Shown one piece after another: positions 63,139-64,000 of a DNA stretch of 64,000 bases (position 1 is its first letter; each line of letters starts with the position of its first letter). A program made the position numbers and the translations under genes. Source of the DNA: Rhodothermales bacterium (GTDB lineage Bacteria; Bacteroidota; Rhodothermia; Rhodothermales; Bin80); the NCBI GenBank assembly GCA_951812585.1, contig OX638318.1:214819-278818 (forward strand), written 5' to 3'. Under the pieces are notes generated by a model that saw nothing but the letters and a program-made list of their open reading frames with translations, did not search any database and was not told the origin of the DNA.

Positions 63139-64000
63139 TTGCCGCTTCCAGAAGACCGCTTGTTCAAGGCATCGGCAGGCAACGCTGAGGGCGCACTCAT
63201 CGCACGAGGAGGCGACACATGGTATGTAGTGCACCGCTACGACGCACTACAGCCATTTCTGATGTCCATCGTCAGCAGCGCTGATCACTGGCTGTTCGTA
63301 TCCAGTCGCGGCGGCCTGACCGCCGGGCGAAGGAGCGCGGAGCATGCGCTCTTTCCGTACATCACCGATGATAAGCTTCATTATGCTCACCACCATACGG
63401 GGCCGCTTACCATCTTTCGTACGCCAGCGCTGTGGGAGCCCCTTTCTGATCGCTGTGAGGGACACCACGCTGTAGAGCGGCACCTGTACAAGAGCATCCT
63501 AGGGCACCAGGTTTGCTTTGAGGAAGTCAACCTGGACCTGGAGCTCCGATTCTCCTACACATGGCAAACGTGCGACCGGTATGGTTTTGTCCGGCAGGTG
63601 ACGCTGGCGAATGAAGGCAGCCATGCGCGCACGATCCATGTGCTGGATGGACTGCGCAACATGCTGCCGCATGGGGTTTCGCTCGGGCTGCAAAACGAGC
63701 GCAGCACGCTGGTCGATGCGTACAAGCGCAATGAACTGATTGGCTATGTGGGCGTCTACGCGCTCAGCGCCCACATTGTAGATCGCCCGGAGCCCACCGA
63801 ATCCTTGCGGTGCACGACGGCGTGGTCTGTCGGACTCGACGCGAAGGCGACACTGCTTTCGGAGCGCCAGGTCTCGGCCTTTCGGCGCGACCAGCCGATT
63901 CGGAGCGAGCACGACGTTCGTGCCATGCGCGGGACCTACCTGGTAGCCAGCGAAATAACCCTGTCGCCTGGGGAATCCCGCTCATGGACCTTTGCTCTGG
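63139..64000 (+). CDS. cellobiose-phosphorylase-like enzyme, 5' part
   Basis: A TTG at 63139, three bases after the glycosidase stop, opens a frame that stays open to the window end (287 codons). It reads LPEDRLFKASAGNAEGALIARGG, LFVSSRGGLTAGRRSAEHALFPYITDDK, then LEEVN-like strands (VCFEEVNLDLELRFSYTW), DRYGFVRQVTLANEG, VLDGLRNMLPHGVS and TAWSVGL. This is an N-terminal beta-sandwich of the kind seen in large GH94-related proteins of over 1,000 residues. The catalytic (alpha/alpha)6 domain lies beyond the window, so the class is tentative. There is no signal peptide, which fits a cytoplasmic phosphorolytic enzyme. Confidence 0.65.
   Translation, partial: MPLPEDRLFKASAGNAEGALIARGGDTWYVVHRYDALQPFLMSIVSSADHWLFVSSRGGLTAGRRSAEHALFPYITDDKLHYAHHHTGPLTIFRTPALWEPLSDRCEGHHAVERHLYKSILGHQVCFEEVNLDLELRFSYTWQTCDRYGFVRQVTLANEGSHARTIHVLDGLRNMLPHGVSLGLQNERSTLVDAYKRNELIGYVGVYALSAHIVDRPEPTESLRCTTAWSVGLDAKATLLSERQVSAFRRDQPIRSEHDVRAMRGTYLVASEITLSPGESRSWTFAL

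Overview
The window looks like a chromosomal segment of a moderately GC-rich member of the Bacteroidota/Rhodothermota lineage. This rests on a PorW/SprE-like type IX secretion lipoprotein, an orphan type IX C-terminal sorting domain, a DUF4783 protein, an Sb-PDE-type PHP phosphodiesterase and weak Shine-Dalgarno sites with several TTG/GTG starts. The placement is an inference from gene content; no rRNA or tRNA gene was recognised.

Layout. (1) 1-8990 is core: rpsL (partial), ftsH, a PorW/SprE-like TPR-SPOR lipoprotein and pyk on the minus strand, divergent from a PHP phosphodiesterase and a small lipoprotein. (2) 8991-17200 is an island of different style. It holds a 121-bp perfect direct repeat at 9556 and 13564, a decayed metal module (DUF3299-like tail, merC split by a TAG, an intact Fur-family gene), a TolB-like propeller lipoprotein, an S9 dipeptidyl-peptidase and a P4-type integrase that has lost its core-binding domain and first catalytic Arg. 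(3) 17293-21756 is a nucleotide-sugar operon: UDP-glucuronate decarboxylase, gmd, two nucleotidyltransferases and a RmlC-like epimerase. (4) 21766-33408 is a hexuronate catabolism locus (uxaA, uxaC, an IolB/KduI-family isomerase, a TRAP transporter, uxaB). It is interrupted at 23.4-26.7 kb by accessory DNA: a sorting-domain remnant, an AAA ATPase, an N-terminally short DUF5131 gene and a truncated tcmP. (5) 33421-40759 has cysS with an unusual insertion, an HhH-GPD gene and a Cus/Czc-type RND pump with its adaptor, followed by two acidic, Met/His-rich lipoproteins to 41479. (6) 42027-50665 has a giant NtrY-like kinase, DUF4783, a GMC oxidoreductase, a DUF6807 lipoprotein and a Tat-exported TIM-barrel isomerase.

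(7) 50.7-60.2 kb is gene-poor accessory DNA. It contains a group II intron domain V/VI remnant, a three-gene cassette (six-cysteine secreted peptide, beta-propeller protein, thioredoxin-like membrane protein), an M15-peptidase gene with two frameshifts, and an IS630 remnant abutting a broken intron reverse transcriptase. (8) 60246-64000 returns to carbohydrate use: a sugar-porter MFS protein, a GH2-like glycosidase lipoprotein and the start of a large cellobiose-phosphorylase-like enzyme that leaves the window.

Together the intact genes describe an aerobic-type glycan and uronate consumer with metal efflux and surface polysaccharide synthesis. The best candidates for something undescribed are the six-cysteine peptide cassette (52835-55012), the repeat-bounded island with the crippled integrase, and the truncated AAA-DUF5131-TcmP block.
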